A DNA stretch of 64,000 nucleotides from Sycobia sp. Sy_11 (lineage: Eukaryota; Arthropoda; Insecta; Hymenoptera; Epichrysomallidae), in the NCBI GenBank assembly GCA_018907035.1, contig JACCIC010000178.1, forward strand, positions 558,001 to 622,000, read 5' to 3'. Positions within the stretch are counted from its first letter, which is position 1. The number at the start of each line of letters is the position of its first letter. A program made the position numbers and the translations under genes. The notes beneath the pieces were generated by a model. The model was not told where the DNA came from, made no database searches, and saw nothing but the letters and a program-made list of their open reading frames with translations. Below, in pieces: positions 1 to 11,745 of this stretch.

Positions 1-241
1 TTAATATAGTTAGTGAAAGACAAAATGTGATAAAATTAATATAACCTAGCACAATTATAATGTGAATTAAATTATTCTTATTTATACCTTATATTGCTAG
101 TGATCGAAAATATTAATGTTATCAATGCAATTTTGTTATAAAGTTATATAATTAAAATTACAATAAAATAACTCTAAATTAATTCAAAATATTTTAATTG
201 TGCTTATGCTGACTCTTCTTAAATAAATTAAGAAATATTTA
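1..241. other. AT-rich sequence, no gene seen
   Basis: AT-rich DNA without a credible open frame or known repeat. It borders the outer end of the palindrome that begins near position 242. Confidence 0.5.
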
Positions 242-1320
242 CATTGGTCTTACAGTCCAATTCAATAAATTAAAATTAAAACATAATAGTATCAATATAT
301 ATTTATATCAATATTAATACATATCCATATATAATTAATTGCAAATTATAATGACAGTCACACTGTCCTTGTTTAAAATCACTCCCGTCGACTAATCTGA
401 AATTATAATATATTAGCTGAAAAAAATTCTTTATTAGTACAGTGCAATCCGACTGTCCCCACCACGTTTACGTAATTGAAGATCTGCTATACTTATCCAA
501 CGTTTCGAGCTTGCTACGACTCCTCTTCGTGCACTAAACTAAACCTTATCATTACTAAACTAAAAAATTTAGTCATTTGAATATACAATCCTCCTTTTAC
601 ACAAAATGTTCAAAACAAATAAATTTAATAAAGAATGACAAATTGTTATCTAATTTATTTTTCTTAGTTAATTTCGATTCTTTGAAATGTGAATACTTTT
701 AAGACTCCCTTTTGTACTTATTATTAATACCATGTTCCAAAATATCCACATTCACAAAATCAAAAGAACATTGTTTGAAGTTTTTACATTCTTTTGATGT
801 TGTGAATGTGGATAGTTTGGAACATGGTATTAATAATAATTACAAAAGGGAGTCTTAAAAATATTTACATTTTAAAGAATCAAAATAATGTGAATTTAAT
901 ATTAGAGTCAAGTAAATTAGATAACATTTATCATTCTTTATTAAATTGATTGGTTTTGAACATTTTATATAGAAGGGGGATTGTATATTCAAATTACTAA
1001 ATTTTTTAGATTAATGGGGATAGGAGTGTTTATACATTAGAATATTAATATAAGGTTTAGTCTAGTCCCTGATGAGGAGCTGCAGTGAGTTTGCAACGTT
1101 GTACAACTACAGCAGATCTATAATTAGGTAAAGGTGGTGGGGACAGTCAGATTTAACTTTACTAATCAAGAATGTTTTTCAGCTTATATAGTTTTATTTC
1201 AGATTAGTCTACGGGAATGATTTGAAACAAGGACAGTCTGACTGTCATTATAATTTTCAATTAATTACATATGGATGTGTATTAATTTTAATTTATTGAA
1301 TTGGACTATAAGACCAATGG
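242..1320. repeat. Large foldback palindrome (about 530-bp arms)
   Basis: The sequence from about 242 to 770 is repeated in inverted orientation from about 789 to 1320, with a loop of only about 18 bases (771-788). Anchor pairs: CATTGGTCT at 242 with the reverse complement near 1312-1320; CACTGTCCTTGTTT near 361 with AACAAGGACAGTC near 1226; CCGACTGTCCCCACCAC near 448 with GTGGTGGGGACAGTC near 1134; TGTTCCAAAATATCCACA at 733 with its complement ending near 826. Arms differ by scattered substitutions, so the palindrome is old enough to have diverged. The arms contain short motifs of the form GACAGTC-N-GACTGTC. No transposase is encoded. Architecture fits a foldback-type or long-TIR non-autonomous DNA transposon; the autonomous partner is unknown. 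Confidence 0.85.
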
Positions 1321-2247
1321 AAAAATGTATTTATTTATCTAAATTAATTCATTATACAATTAATAATAGATTTATATAGTAATTTTTTGAATTATATAAT
1401 TTATTAAAGTTTTTGTTATAAAGCACTGAACTGACAATATAATTTGTGAGAATATAAGTTGGTGAAACTGCCACGGGTAGTGCTTGTGCAAAGTTAACGT
1501 TAGTGTACGAAGCGAATAGGCTACTGTATCAATTGTACTAAGATATGAGTTCTTACAAGCCACAATGAATGGAAAGAAAATCGGAAACGTAAATAAGATG
1601 GGAGGAGAGGGGCGGAGTTAATCTGACGCGCGCAAGTCAGTTAAACTTGTGCACTAGTGAGAGAAATGTATAATTTGTGTCTGTGTCGCCTGTTTAAGCG
1701 CCGGATCTAGTTTCAGCTGTAGATATCACGTCCGCTCCAGAAAGTTACTTTCATTACTACTAATTATATACTACGAACTGCTTCCGAGTGGTGAAACCAT
1801 CAAAGGTCTATTATATCGAATCCAAATTATTCGTTTCTTGGGCTTGATAGAGAGAAATTTTTTCGTCCGGAATTCATAAATTGCCAAAAACATGAGAAAA
1901 AGTTATAGCCTCCAATGGATGATACTTTGAATAAAGGATATGTAACCACGTTTTTATAATAAAACCTCACATTTTGGATAAACGCTAGGAACTTACTTGT
2001 ACACCCAATACTATGTTTTAAGAATGTATTATATTTTATATTTTAAAATAATAATAATGAAATCGTAGTGTTTCATTCATCAATAAATATTTAAAAGCAG
2101 ACGTAGTATTTAAAATACATAGTAAAGATTGTAACAAATATTAGATTGGACAAACCGGTAGATACTGAAAACAATGAATAAATGAATAACAGTAGAGTTT
2201 AAGAAGTATAAATGGTGCATCCGGGCTAAAGGAACATAACTTAGAGT
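1321..2247. other. Intergenic AT-rich sequence
   Basis: Between two foldback copies. A slightly GC-richer patch at about 1600-1740 (with CGCGC and GCGCCGG motifs) could be a degraded promoter or LTR piece, but nothing supports a specific call. The remaining short open frames look like chance. Confidence 0.4.
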
Positions 2248-2770
2248 TGTTACATTCTTTGGATGTCGGAAATATAAATATTTTAGCAGAAGGTATTAAC
2301 AGTAGATATAAAAGGAAAACTCTTGAAAGTATTCGTATTTCGAAAAATCGCTATTATGTAAATTTAATGTTAAGAGTCAAGTCAGTTGGACAACACTTAT
2401 CATTCTTTATAAATATGAAATTATGTATTAAAATAAAATTTTATTTTTAATTTAAAAACAAGAAAGATGCGAGTTTTATAAATATTATATAAATTAATTT
2501 AGGTGTATGTAGAGTAGCATGCTAGATTTTTATTTCAGTTCAATTCTTCAAGATGAACCGGAGTGGCACCAAACGTCAGACATTTAAGGTAAATTTAAAT
2601 TTAAGGTGGTGGAGGCAGTCAAATTGTCCTTTTGCTAATATAGAATATATATTATGTTTCTAATTTTTTAATTTAATTTAATTTTTATAAATTTATTTTT
2701 TAGGAGTAATTTCCATTCGGATACTACGGGGCAATTATTAACAAGGACAGTCTGACTGTCATTATATTAG
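2248..2770. repeat. Half copy of the foldback element
   Basis: This stretch follows the right arm of the 242-1320 palindrome from its inner loop (GTTACATTCTTTGGATGT, compare 784-801) to its outer end (AACAAGGACAGTCTGACTGT, compare 1226-1245). It also keeps the internal GGTGGTGGAGGCAGTC motif corresponding to GGTGGTGGGGACAGTC near 1133. No inverted partner is seen next to it, so it is a single arm. It shows the family occurs at least twice within 3 kb. Divergence from the first copy is considerable. Confidence 0.7.
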
Positions 2771-3674
2771 TATGGTATATTATTGTATAAACTTTTGTTA
2801 AATTGTTAAAAATATTTATTAATCTAATTTACAATAATCGACAAGAGTACGATGTATAATAAAAAAAATGAATTCTAAAGAGTATACGAGTACAGCCATT
2901 TGGTGATCTCTGGAACAGAAATTTATCAAGGACGATCGTATCAAAACTGATATACTGAATAGGCATAGCGAAAAGTACAGGAAACTAAATTTTGATTCAT
3001 TTCTTTTCGAACGTAATGGTTAGTGAAATCTATAGAAATAAAAAAAATAAATTAAAAATAAATATAATCAAATAAAAATAAATAAAACGTATGAAGAATG
3101 TGTTGAATGATTTTCACTATTGTTTTTATCAGTGTTCTCCAGCAATGATTGAAATTATATGCGCACTTAGAAGCATAATGCCTCGTATTAGACGAAGGTC
3201 AACCGTGATGTTAGAAATGATGAAAAGCCAATACCGTTGAAATAAATCTGACTTTAAAAAATTATTCTTTTATATTAAGAAACATTCAAAGAGAGTTTTG
3301 TCGGAAACGAATTCTGAAAATACACATTACAAATATGAAACAAAATAAAACAATTTAACATAGGAACATTAATAATGACGACTGTAGTAATTCACAAGAT
3401 GTTTCTGTTCGAGAAAACAATATCAAGTCAAAATTAGATAAGTTATAATTAAGAAATAAATCTAGAAAGGGTTGAGGCAGAAAGGGAGCGAGAGATAGAA
3501 GTAGAGATAGAGAATGAGGCAACTCTATCTCTTTGGGATTTTGAATGATTTCTGTACTCCCCAAGAGAAAGAGAGTTAAAATATTGAAGGTTCTAGATCT
3601 GTTTTGACTGAATAGTCAATCTGCTTATTTATATTATATTATATTATTTATGTTATAGATATTATATTATCTAC

Positions 3675-3677
<3 letters not shown>
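2771..3677. other. AT-rich intergenic sequence
   Basis: No gene recognised. A purine-rich patch (GAGAGATAGAAGTAGAGATA-like) lies at about 3480-3580 and is probably a decayed GA microsatellite. Confidence 0.4.

Positions 3678-3708
<31 letters not shown>
3678..3708. repeat. (CA)n microsatellite
   Basis: Uninterrupted CA dinucleotide run of about 31 bases. Confidence 0.95.
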
Positions 3709-3709
<1 letters not shown>

Positions 3710-5130
3710 TAATTATTTGTCTTTTTCTGTTTTAATTTCTATCTAATTTAATTTTCGTTCTTTGTTCTCTTCCGCTTGTGATGAGGGTATACTTCGTTAA
3801 GAGGGCTGAAGAGTTTCGTTTCTTAGCGTTTTTCGTTTTTCGCGTCTTATTTTTTCTCGCATTCAAATCTCTTAAGAAAATCTGGAAACTTTTTTTCAGG
3901 AACATTAGAGTTATAAATGCTTAAACAAATACATTAAATCTTACTTCTTTATTTTATGAGCGGAATTAAGTATCTCAAAAACATTTTTGATGAATTTTTC
4001 TGAAGTTCATCATGCTTAACAATCGAAAAACCTTATTTTGGCTTGTAAAAGAGCTCGATAAAAGTCTTATTATTTAAATAAAATAATAAAAAGACTACCA
4101 AATATAATTTTATATATAAAATTAATTAATGCTATAATTACTACCCGTCTGTAGTTTTCATATATACATTTATTAAATGTTTTTATATTTGCAAGCCCCT
4201 GTAAAATATTTATGTGTCTTTACCCTGATTTAGAAATTAATTCAACTGTACATTTGTCCTATTTTCTACGCATTCACGCTTTTTGCTACTGGAACGGAGA
4301 AAACTTACGGCGAACTCCTGTCGAATGAATGCCAATTAGGAATATCGATTGAACTAATTAATATATTGAAACTGCTCAAATTCGTAGGCTCGGATTCGAA
4401 TTTTATCAATTTGACACCTCACACACATATTCGGGAATTTGAATAAATACCTAACTGATCAATAAAGCAGAAATACCTGAGCGATCATCTAACCACTTAA
4501 TAACCGCGGCAAATCTTAATCAACTTTGCTGAAAGCCCAAAGCGTGAATCTACCACCCCGCAACAGCATTGCGTTTATGTTGACTCATATCCGTTTCATG
4601 TTTATGAGTGTAGATAAATAAGTTGCATATTACATATAAATATAGGTTAATTAAATAATTGAAAAATAAAATATAATTTTATAAAATGTAACTTAATAAT
4701 GATTTCTATAATAATAATTATTATGATTTTTACCATTATTAATCTTTAAATATTTTGGATAGTACTTTATAATTACGTGAATAGCTTTATTTTTTATTTT
4801 TTATTTTACTAGACCAATAGTGGTCGTCTAATATTAGAAATTGAGCATTGAAAACTCATTAAAATTTTATTATATTTGAAATACTTAAGTTAAATAATTT
4901 AAGTTATTATCTAATTAAAAGGTATTAGTAGCAATTGAAGACTGGAATTTATATCAATCAAATATTTAATAGAAATTAAAAATAATTGTTCAAAAATCTT
5001 CACTTTGCACAAAATCTACACATATTTTACATAAATTTCTCATTACATAAGTGATAAAGGACCATCGTATCTAATAAATCTTTAAAAACTAATAGTTTCT
5101 TTAAAGTATAGAATATTGATCAAGTATTTA
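3709..5130. other. AT-rich sequence with a short inverted pair
   Basis: No coding sequence is recognised. ATTCACGCTTT near 4270 reappears inverted as AAAGCGTGAAT near 4539, enclosing about 260 bp; this may be a small MITE, but the rest of the ends do not match well. Confidence 0.3.
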
Positions 5131-5880
5131 TATAAAACAACGGCCACGCGCGTAACAACGTACACAAACGAAACGTGCATAAGAATACGCGCACGCGTAC
5201 ATACAATTCGCGCGTAAGTAGCTGTCGATCGTATTAGCTATGCAATATAAATTGTATCCGCGTTCGGGTAGGAGCGGTTCGGCTATCTATTGTGGTTCCT
5301 GATGAGCAGCGTCAATGTCCATGCTGATTCCGTCGCTATTATATAGGTTAGACAGAGATCGGAAATGTGGAAATTTTGAGATTAATATATAATATTTATA
5401 TTAAAAAAATGTTTTATTATAGATACACTACATCCAGCCTATAACGATCTCTATATGCATAATAACCGCGGCTACTACTTTGGAGCGAATCGAACTTCGA
5501 GCGGGTTCATTATATAAATTAATTGTTAGCCTACTATTGGAATGATTATTAGCCTACTGTTCGAGGTATGCATGTGGCCATAACGCGTCACTATAGGGGG
5601 ATGGGTAAGAGGACACAACATATATAGCATGATTACATCAAGAGAACACGGATAGTCGAGGCATAATGTCAGCGGCACTTGCCGTTATCGTGGTTCCATT
5701 AGTGACCGTCGTTTTCTGTCGGGGCCTGCTGGTTGGCGGTAGAATACCACGTGGCAGCAAGAGCTCAGTGACGACTTGACGGCGACAGCATCGTTACAAT
5801 GGCGACGTGCCGAAAGCTAATCGTTGGTACGGTCTCGTCGTCGTATGCTCAGGCGTTATCTACCGAATAAAAAAATGTAA
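5131..5880. other. GC-richer island of unknown role
   Basis: Compared with the flanks this stretch is rich in CpG-containing words (CGCGCG, ACGCGT, GCGACG). It includes a 37-codon open frame on the + strand (ATG at 5666, TGA at 5777-5779) whose first half is strongly hydrophobic (alanine, valine, leucine, isoleucine) like a signal peptide. The island could be a promoter/first exon of an upstream or divergent host gene, or a decayed LTR. No TATA box, splice donor or repeat partner was found that would decide. Confidence 0.3.
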
Positions 5881-7163
5881 CCAAGGTGACCCAGAATGTT
5901 GTGAATATAGAAAGATACAGGTTGAAGAATTTTTTTAGATATATAATTTTTACGTCCAACTAAATAATATTTTGTCATTAGAAACCCATGACAAAACTAA
6001 GAATTACAAATAGGAAAATAGTTAAAATTACTACTATAAAAAACTGTGATCAAATCAAAGTAATTGAATTAGAATAAAAATGTTTAACGTTCATTGAACA
6101 TTGAACTTTTATTCTTGCACCTTTATGAAAGTCAACTGTACATGTTTATCATATTATGATATCAAAGTTAATAAGACACGATCATTACTATTAATATCAA
6201 ATTTCAAAAGAAGTATTTTCATTCGAAGCTACATATGACGGATAGATTATAACATGAAAATTCGAAATTATACACCGCAGGGTCTGTGTATGACGCGATA
6301 CGGTTATGAGATATATAGGTATCTCATATATATCTATATATGGATTTTCTGGATACGATTGCACGGAGGGTCTGACTACGCTGCTATATGCACCGTGGCC
6401 TATTTTTCATAAAAATATATTGCAACCGAATCTCTTCTGCAGATGCAAAAATACTTGTCACTTTCATAAATTGCATCTCTAATCTCGTCAAGCCTTCCTT
6501 GTATTTTTTAATGCTCGGAGTTGACCGCACATCCGTGATAGAGTGCCCGAATTCTGTACGAGGCTCTCACTCGGTGCTTGTGTACTAACCCTTACCGCTT
6601 ATCACGCATCGCCTCAATGCAATGACATTCGTTACACATTGTAATTCGTATTCAGCAAACTTTCATTAAGTCTATTTTAAATTTCAAATGCAGCAGTCAC
6701 GTATTTTCAATTTTTAGCTTAAGATGAATAGGCATCGTTTTGTACATAAATCCTTAACTACATCGTAGGGAAGCGTTCAGCTTTCTTTGTGCAAAGCTTC
6801 ATACGTCTTGATTTACCGACATTTGATCCTATAATTTGTTTATGTTATAATCGTTCGATGATACATGTATTCTGTAAATTTCTTTTACACGTTTTTGCTA
6901 AGTTTAGTTTTTATCTGTATAGAACATGATTTGTGTCCTCTTATACAGATTTAACTATCTTATTTTTCCTTTTTTAAAATCTATCTAACATTTTTCTTTT
7001 ATTTGTAATTCTAAAGGTGTATCATAGAATTTACTTCATGTGATTAATCTTATAATTGAAATACTTAATTAGTTCTATGAAAGATGCATTAGATTACTTT
7101 TCTCGAAGGCTTCCATACAGTACATCTAGGATTACTCTTGTTAGCACTGATAACTTATAGAAT
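5881..7163. other. Mostly AT-rich; one unexplained open frame on the minus strand
   Basis: At 6384-6566 (minus) a 60-codon open frame without its own ATG start reads as a hydrophilic, charged peptide with a central run (KKYKEGLTRLEMQF). It is bounded by stop codons and no good splice sites are seen. It may be an exon fragment or TE remnant. The rest is featureless. Confidence 0.25.
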
Positions 7164-7175
7164 AAAGTTGGTCTT

Positions 7176-7393
7176 GAGGCCTACGATGGCTCGATCGCTA
7201 GAGCGAAGGACTACTAACTCGGTGATCTGAGTTCAAATCCCGGTCTCGGCCGATTGATACAGGCACCGCTGTAATTATTTACATGTGCTTTGTTTACAAA
7301 CACATCGTAGACCTCCGTCGCTGATTGGCACCGATAATTGGAAGCATAAATAAAGCGACGTTAAATAACATAAAAAAAAAAAAAAAGAAAAAA
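7176..7393 (+). mobile_element. tRNA-derived SINE with poly(A) tail
   Basis: The 5' part is tRNA-like: an A-box-like stretch (TGGCTCGATCGCTAGAG, from about 7187) and a B-box-like stretch (GAGTTCAAATCCC, about 7228-7240) at normal spacing for an internal RNA polymerase III promoter. A unique tRNA-unrelated body follows, ending in an A-rich tail (about 7371-7393). A direct repeat AAAGTTGGTCTT flanks it exactly (7164-7175 and 7394-7405), the target-site duplication expected from LINE-mediated insertion. The perfect 12-bp duplication suggests a fairly recent insertion. The partner LINE is not identifiable. It is not a functional tRNA gene because the arms do not fold into a complete cloverleaf. 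Confidence 0.85.
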
Positions 7394-7405
7394 AAAGTTG
7401 GTCTT

Positions 7406-7964
7406 AAAAGAGCTTAAATGATTCACTCGATTTAGACAAAGCTTAAGTCCCAGTGAGAACCAAATCTTAAAGAAAGCTTTTGTGCCATACACAGGACACG
7501 TGTATTTGTTCACTGCAATCTTATAAAGAATTTACGATTTTATCAAATCAGAGATTGCAACATACACAAAGCGCCAGTCATAATTTGCTAGAACCCTCAA
7601 CTTGTTGATATATATGAAGGTGAGTTGTGTGGGAGAGATAAATAGATACAGAAGCATCTGTATTTACGAATCGATATATCAAAACATCAGATTTTTAATA
7701 AAGCTGAAGTTGAACATACAGACCGTGCACCAACGCAAAGCGAAGTACTCAACTCACATAGCAAGCGCAAGTGGCGAGTGCTTAATCATAAAGCAGGCCC
7801 TATACGCAGTAACAATTCTAAAATTATCTAACCTAATAATTTTCAAATGAAAATTAATGAAAAACAAAATCTTAGTTAACTATTTCTATTTGATAAATTT
7901 TCTACACTATATAATTAATAATACTTGACTTATGAATATATAATAAGCCATATTTGTATAGATC
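7406..7964. other. Intergenic sequence, nothing recognised
   Basis: An 82-codon open frame at 7602-7850 (+) has no recognisable motif and normal AT-rich composition; I treat it as chance. Confidence 0.35.
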
Positions 7965-9251
7965 CGAGGTCAGACAATTAAGTAATGCGACAAAATTAAA
8001 AAATTGAATATATTTAAAAATTAAGGTACATAGCTGCAATCCTCTTCAAAGTAATCCCCCCCGCATCTATACATGTATTCCAGCGAGTTTTCCAGTGTTC
8101 GTAACAATTCTGTTACACTTCTTGTGGGACCTCTTCGATTTACCCTCGTCACAAATTCTTGTATGTCTTGAACGGAGTCAAAATGTCGATCTTTGACAAA
8201 TTTTTTCAAATGGGGGAATAGGAAAAAGTCGCAGGGTGACATGTCCGGTGAGTAGGATGGTTGTGACAACGTTGCGATGCCTTTAGACGTCAAAAACTGA
8301 GAGACACTGAACGCACTGTGACAGGAAGCATTGTCGTGATGCAGAACCCAAGTCTTCGCGATCTCTTAATGCACTTTAAGCATTCTTTTTCGGAATTTTT
8401 CGAGCACATCGTGGTAAAATACTTGATTTACGGTTTGCCCAGAAGGTACAAACTGTTTGTGAACCAGTCCTTTGCTGTCGAAGAAACAAATGAACATGGT
8501 TTTCACTTTGGACTTGCTCATTCTCGCTTTCTTTGGCCTTGATGCTCCAGGGAACAGTCACTGCTGGCTTTGTCGTTTAGTTTCGGAGTCATATTGAAAG
8601 AACCAACTTTCATTACCAACAATAACTCAATCGAGAAGAGTAGGATCATTTTCATTCGGTGGGCTTTTTGCTCGTCTGAAAGGTATGGTTCTTCGGTACC
8701 ATCTTCGCGCACAGTTTTTTCATGACAAAATCTTCTGTTAAAATGTTTCTAACTGTTTGCCGGTGAATATTCAACTCGTCAGCCAACATTTGAATGGTTA
8801 GTCGTCGATCTTGACGAACGCGCGGACGCGCTGCGCAATCGCGTCGGTTCGCATTTGAATTGGCCTTCCGCTTCGCATCTTGTCTTTGACGCTCTCACGG
8901 CCTGTTTTTAAAATCTGAATGCCACCGAAGCATGTGGCTACGACTCAGGGAATCACTACCATATACTTTAAGCACTTTTTCATAAGTTTCTGTCGCGGTT
9001 TCGCTGACTTTTGGACAAAATTTTATCGCGCACAGTTTCTCTAAATTTCTCTGTTCCATTTTCGTGACATGCACTACTCGCGTGTTGTTACAAAGCACTA
9101 ATAAGCTGGCGAAGAAATGATCGTGCAAGGGTCGTTAAGATGTTAATCAAGAGAGTAGGGATCTACTATTACAGTGGCGGAGTTACAGGTTCGCAGTGTT
9201 ACCACAGGTTGAGAAATAAAATCGGTCGCATTAGTGAATTGTCTAACCTCG
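7965..9251 (-). mobile_element. Decayed mariner element (first copy)
   Basis: About 1287 bp, the usual mariner length. Matched terminal inverted repeats: CGAGGTCAGACAATTAAGTA at the left end and the complement of a closely similar sequence ending at 9251 (TTGTCTAACCTCG), about 27 bp with a few mismatches. Between them on the minus strand lie fragments of a mariner transposase in several frames. No clear TA duplication remains at the flanks. The element is a fossil with multiple frameshifts. Confidence 0.85.
8021..9128 (-). pseudogene. Broken mariner transposase
   Basis: Mariner transposases are DDE/D enzymes that cut and paste the element at TA dinucleotides. Read from high to low coordinates: the N-terminal helix-turn-helix part lies at 8895-9128 (pattern with ATETYEKVLKVYG and a WHSDFK motif), further pieces at 8518-8712 and 8376-8561, and the C-terminal catalytic part at 8021-8293. 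The catalytic end contains the HDN motif (just above 8293) and YSPDMSPCD, giving the 34-residue spacing of the D,D34D mariner signature. The pieces are in different frames and interrupted by stops, so no functional protein is made. The family call is firm; the subfamily is not determined. Confidence 0.85.
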
Positions 9252-10674
9252 AAGAAAAGAACACTATATTAATATATACTTATAATTTTATTATTCTTTA
9301 ATACCAGCATCTAATATTCAATTGGCTTTCTGTTCAGCAAAAAACTAATAAGAACAGAATCGAATTTTTTCATATAATAGAATTTCAAATATGTCAAATT
9401 TCTATCTACAAATAATAAATTCGCTTCTATAATTTTAAAGTTTATCAAAGAATCATAGAAAAATTAACACGTCAATAGAAACTATAAGCCGTATCATTTT
9501 ATTAAACGAAACTTCTGTTTTTTTCTTGTTAATAGCATTTGGCAGATTTCCAGCAACGATGACAACATTTACCCAAGGCAGTTATACATGTATGCGTTTC
9601 ATCCGCTTTTCAATAAAAAAGAAAAATCTACAATTTAAGTTTAGAACTATGAAAATAGATTTTTATTTATATACTTTATAAAAAAGATAATTTTAATGAA
9701 ATTGTTTTATTTCTTGTAATAGTTCTAAGCTTGAATGATAATACAAAAAGCTATCATACAATAAAAAAATTCAATAAATTCAGCTGCAATAATCAAATCT
9801 TTAAAAATTTTCGAAGTAGTTTAAGAAAAGTAAAGGCCATATAAGAAAACAAATATTTGGAGTATTTTTATTGATTCGTTATATGATAAAATAAAGTTAA
9901 TTTAATAAGAATATTGTGATATTAGAAAAATTAAATACAAAATTCGTCACAAAAGTTGTTCCAAAAAATCCGAGTTAGCATGTAAGATAGTTATTTCAAA
10001 ATCTTAATATTATTTCCAAGCATTTCCGAGCATTCATGGATATTTAAATTAAAAGAAGATAAATCATTATTGAGAAGAAACGTAACTTTAAGAACAATAT
10101 AATAATTAACCTTGAGACATGAATTTTCTAACAAGAAATCCACACCAATTTTTTTTTTGTTTAGTTTTAGACCAGTTTGTTCTTTTCAAGAGTAACAAAT
10201 ATTTTATTTCAGATACATTTATAGTAGAAAAATTTCTCATACTTTATACTTAACCTAATTGTTCTAAAAAATTCATAATATACGACCAACTATACACTAA
10301 TATATTATAGTCAATAATAATTCTTGAACAACATCGATGATTGCAATATATATAATATACAATAATAAATAAACTGTATTAATGTTTGAATCGAATATTT
10401 AGAAATTTTTTATTTTATCAATGCTTGTTGATGTTAATTTTTCCCATGACATTATTATACATTTTTCTGTAGTAGTGTGGTCTTGGTAGTGTATTATATA
10501 TCAGCAATTATTTACATTCAAGTACAGCTTTTTTGATCTTTTGTCTTAAATAAATATAGATATTCTTATTTAACAATGTGTATTCTCAAATGCAGAAATA
10601 TCACATAATTAGATAATTAGATTTCAAAATTAACTTATATGTACATAAGCATACTTATCTATTTTATACATATG
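9252..10674. other. AT-rich intron or intergenic sequence
   Basis: Very AT-rich with no recognisable coding, repeat or RNA signal. If upstream Oga exons exist they are farther upstream than this stretch, so it is probably intronic. Confidence 0.4.
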
Positions 10675-10745
10675 TATATGTGTGCGTGCGGGCGTGCGTG
10701 CGTGCGTGCGTGCGTGTGTGTGCGCGTGTGTGTATGTGTGTGTAT
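10675..10745. repeat. GT/GC-rich simple repeat
   Basis: Runs of GTGCGTGCGTGCGTGTGTG type directly upstream of the Oga exon. It gives a spurious cysteine-rich open frame. Its position just before the splice acceptor means it lies in the upstream intron. Confidence 0.85.
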
Positions 10746-10768
10746 TTTAATACAATTTTTTGAGCTAG

Positions 10769-10854
10769 GGTTTTCAAATGGTTGGAAAGAAACTTTTATG
10801 AGTGGAGATCAAGAACCGTGGGTCTTTCGAGGTGGCCTTACAGCCGATTTGCAG
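10769..10854 (+). CDS. Oga: O-GlcNAcase (Oga), internal exon
   Basis: O-GlcNAcase removes O-linked N-acetylglucosamine from serine and threonine of nuclear and cytoplasmic proteins. This exon encodes the junction between the helical stalk region and the C-terminal acetyltransferase-like domain, recognisable by the near-invariant FMSGDQEPWVFRGGL segment of animal OGA. The 3' boundary is certain: the codon CAG is followed by GTAATT at 10855 (phase 0), and the next exon continues with RLIPVDSGND in frame. The 5' boundary is less certain; I chose the AG at 10767-10768, while an AG at 10763-10764 is an alternative. The catalytic glycosidase domain is encoded by exons upstream of this window or missed. 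Confidence in identity is high because sequence and splice phase agree with the following exons. Confidence 0.85.
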
Positions 10855-11682
10855 GTAATTTATATTTACACATGATCATATAAATGATGCTCTTATAGTT
10901 GAAGATGGCTCCATCACTTTAAAATAATTTTAATTTTTAGCTCAGTAAACAATTTATTTTTTAGCTCACATCAGAAGTAATAAAATAAATATTTATGTAA
11001 ACTATTTGAATTTGACTAAGTAAACACTATTAGAATTGAATATGAATTCAATGACTGCTTGATTAACATTATATGTACTCTTTCAATTCGAGGAATTATA
11101 ATTGATTAAAAGTTAGAGAGAAAGTAAGAGAAAAACCTCTGTAAATTATAAATTTACTTTGCATCTTAGCTATAAATCGTAAATGATAACAATGGTATTA
11201 ACTTTAAGAAACTTAAAGGTTATTTAACAATAATAAAAATAACAAAAATACTAGGTTAACATAGAAATATTTTTTATACACATAAACTTTATTATTAAAA
11301 TTCTTTTCATTCTGTCTAGTATTCTAAATCTTTATATAACTTCTATTTATGTATCGATATCAAGAAATATATACTATGTTTGAAAATAAATATACAAATG
11401 CAGTATCTTTGTTGGAACACATATATATGAAGCTGAGCCATTGTTTGATAATGTCATGACCTCTATTTGATAGTTTATATTTGATGCAGCCATCTTAAGG
11501 ATATTTATGATTAGCATAGTAAAATGAATTTTTCTAATTTTTTTTAAGAATTGAGAAACGTGATTATTTGTATTTAATATATGATTAACTTTTCAATAGA
11601 TGTATCGATATGAAATTTTAATATACTAGACCCATAATTTAGTATCATTTAGTTACAATGAGAGCAGACAGACAAAGAAAGC

Positions 11683-11683
<1 letters not shown>

Positions 11684-11730
<47 letters not shown>

Positions 11731-11745
11731 AAGAAAGAGAGAGTA
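11684..11745. repeat. (GA)n microsatellite
   Basis: GA dinucleotide run with a few interruptions near its end. Confidence 0.95.

Noticed and set aside
4270..4549. MITE from an 11-bp inverted pair
   Set aside because: Only the 11-bp word matches; neighbouring bases and flanks do not support an element.
7176..7260. Functional tRNA gene
   Set aside because: The boxes are present but arms do not complete a cloverleaf, and it continues into a SINE body with poly(A) tail and target duplications.
10639..10768. Cysteine/valine-rich protein start upstream of the Oga exon
   Set aside because: It is translation of a GT/GC simple repeat within the intron; only sequence from about 10769 matches Oga.
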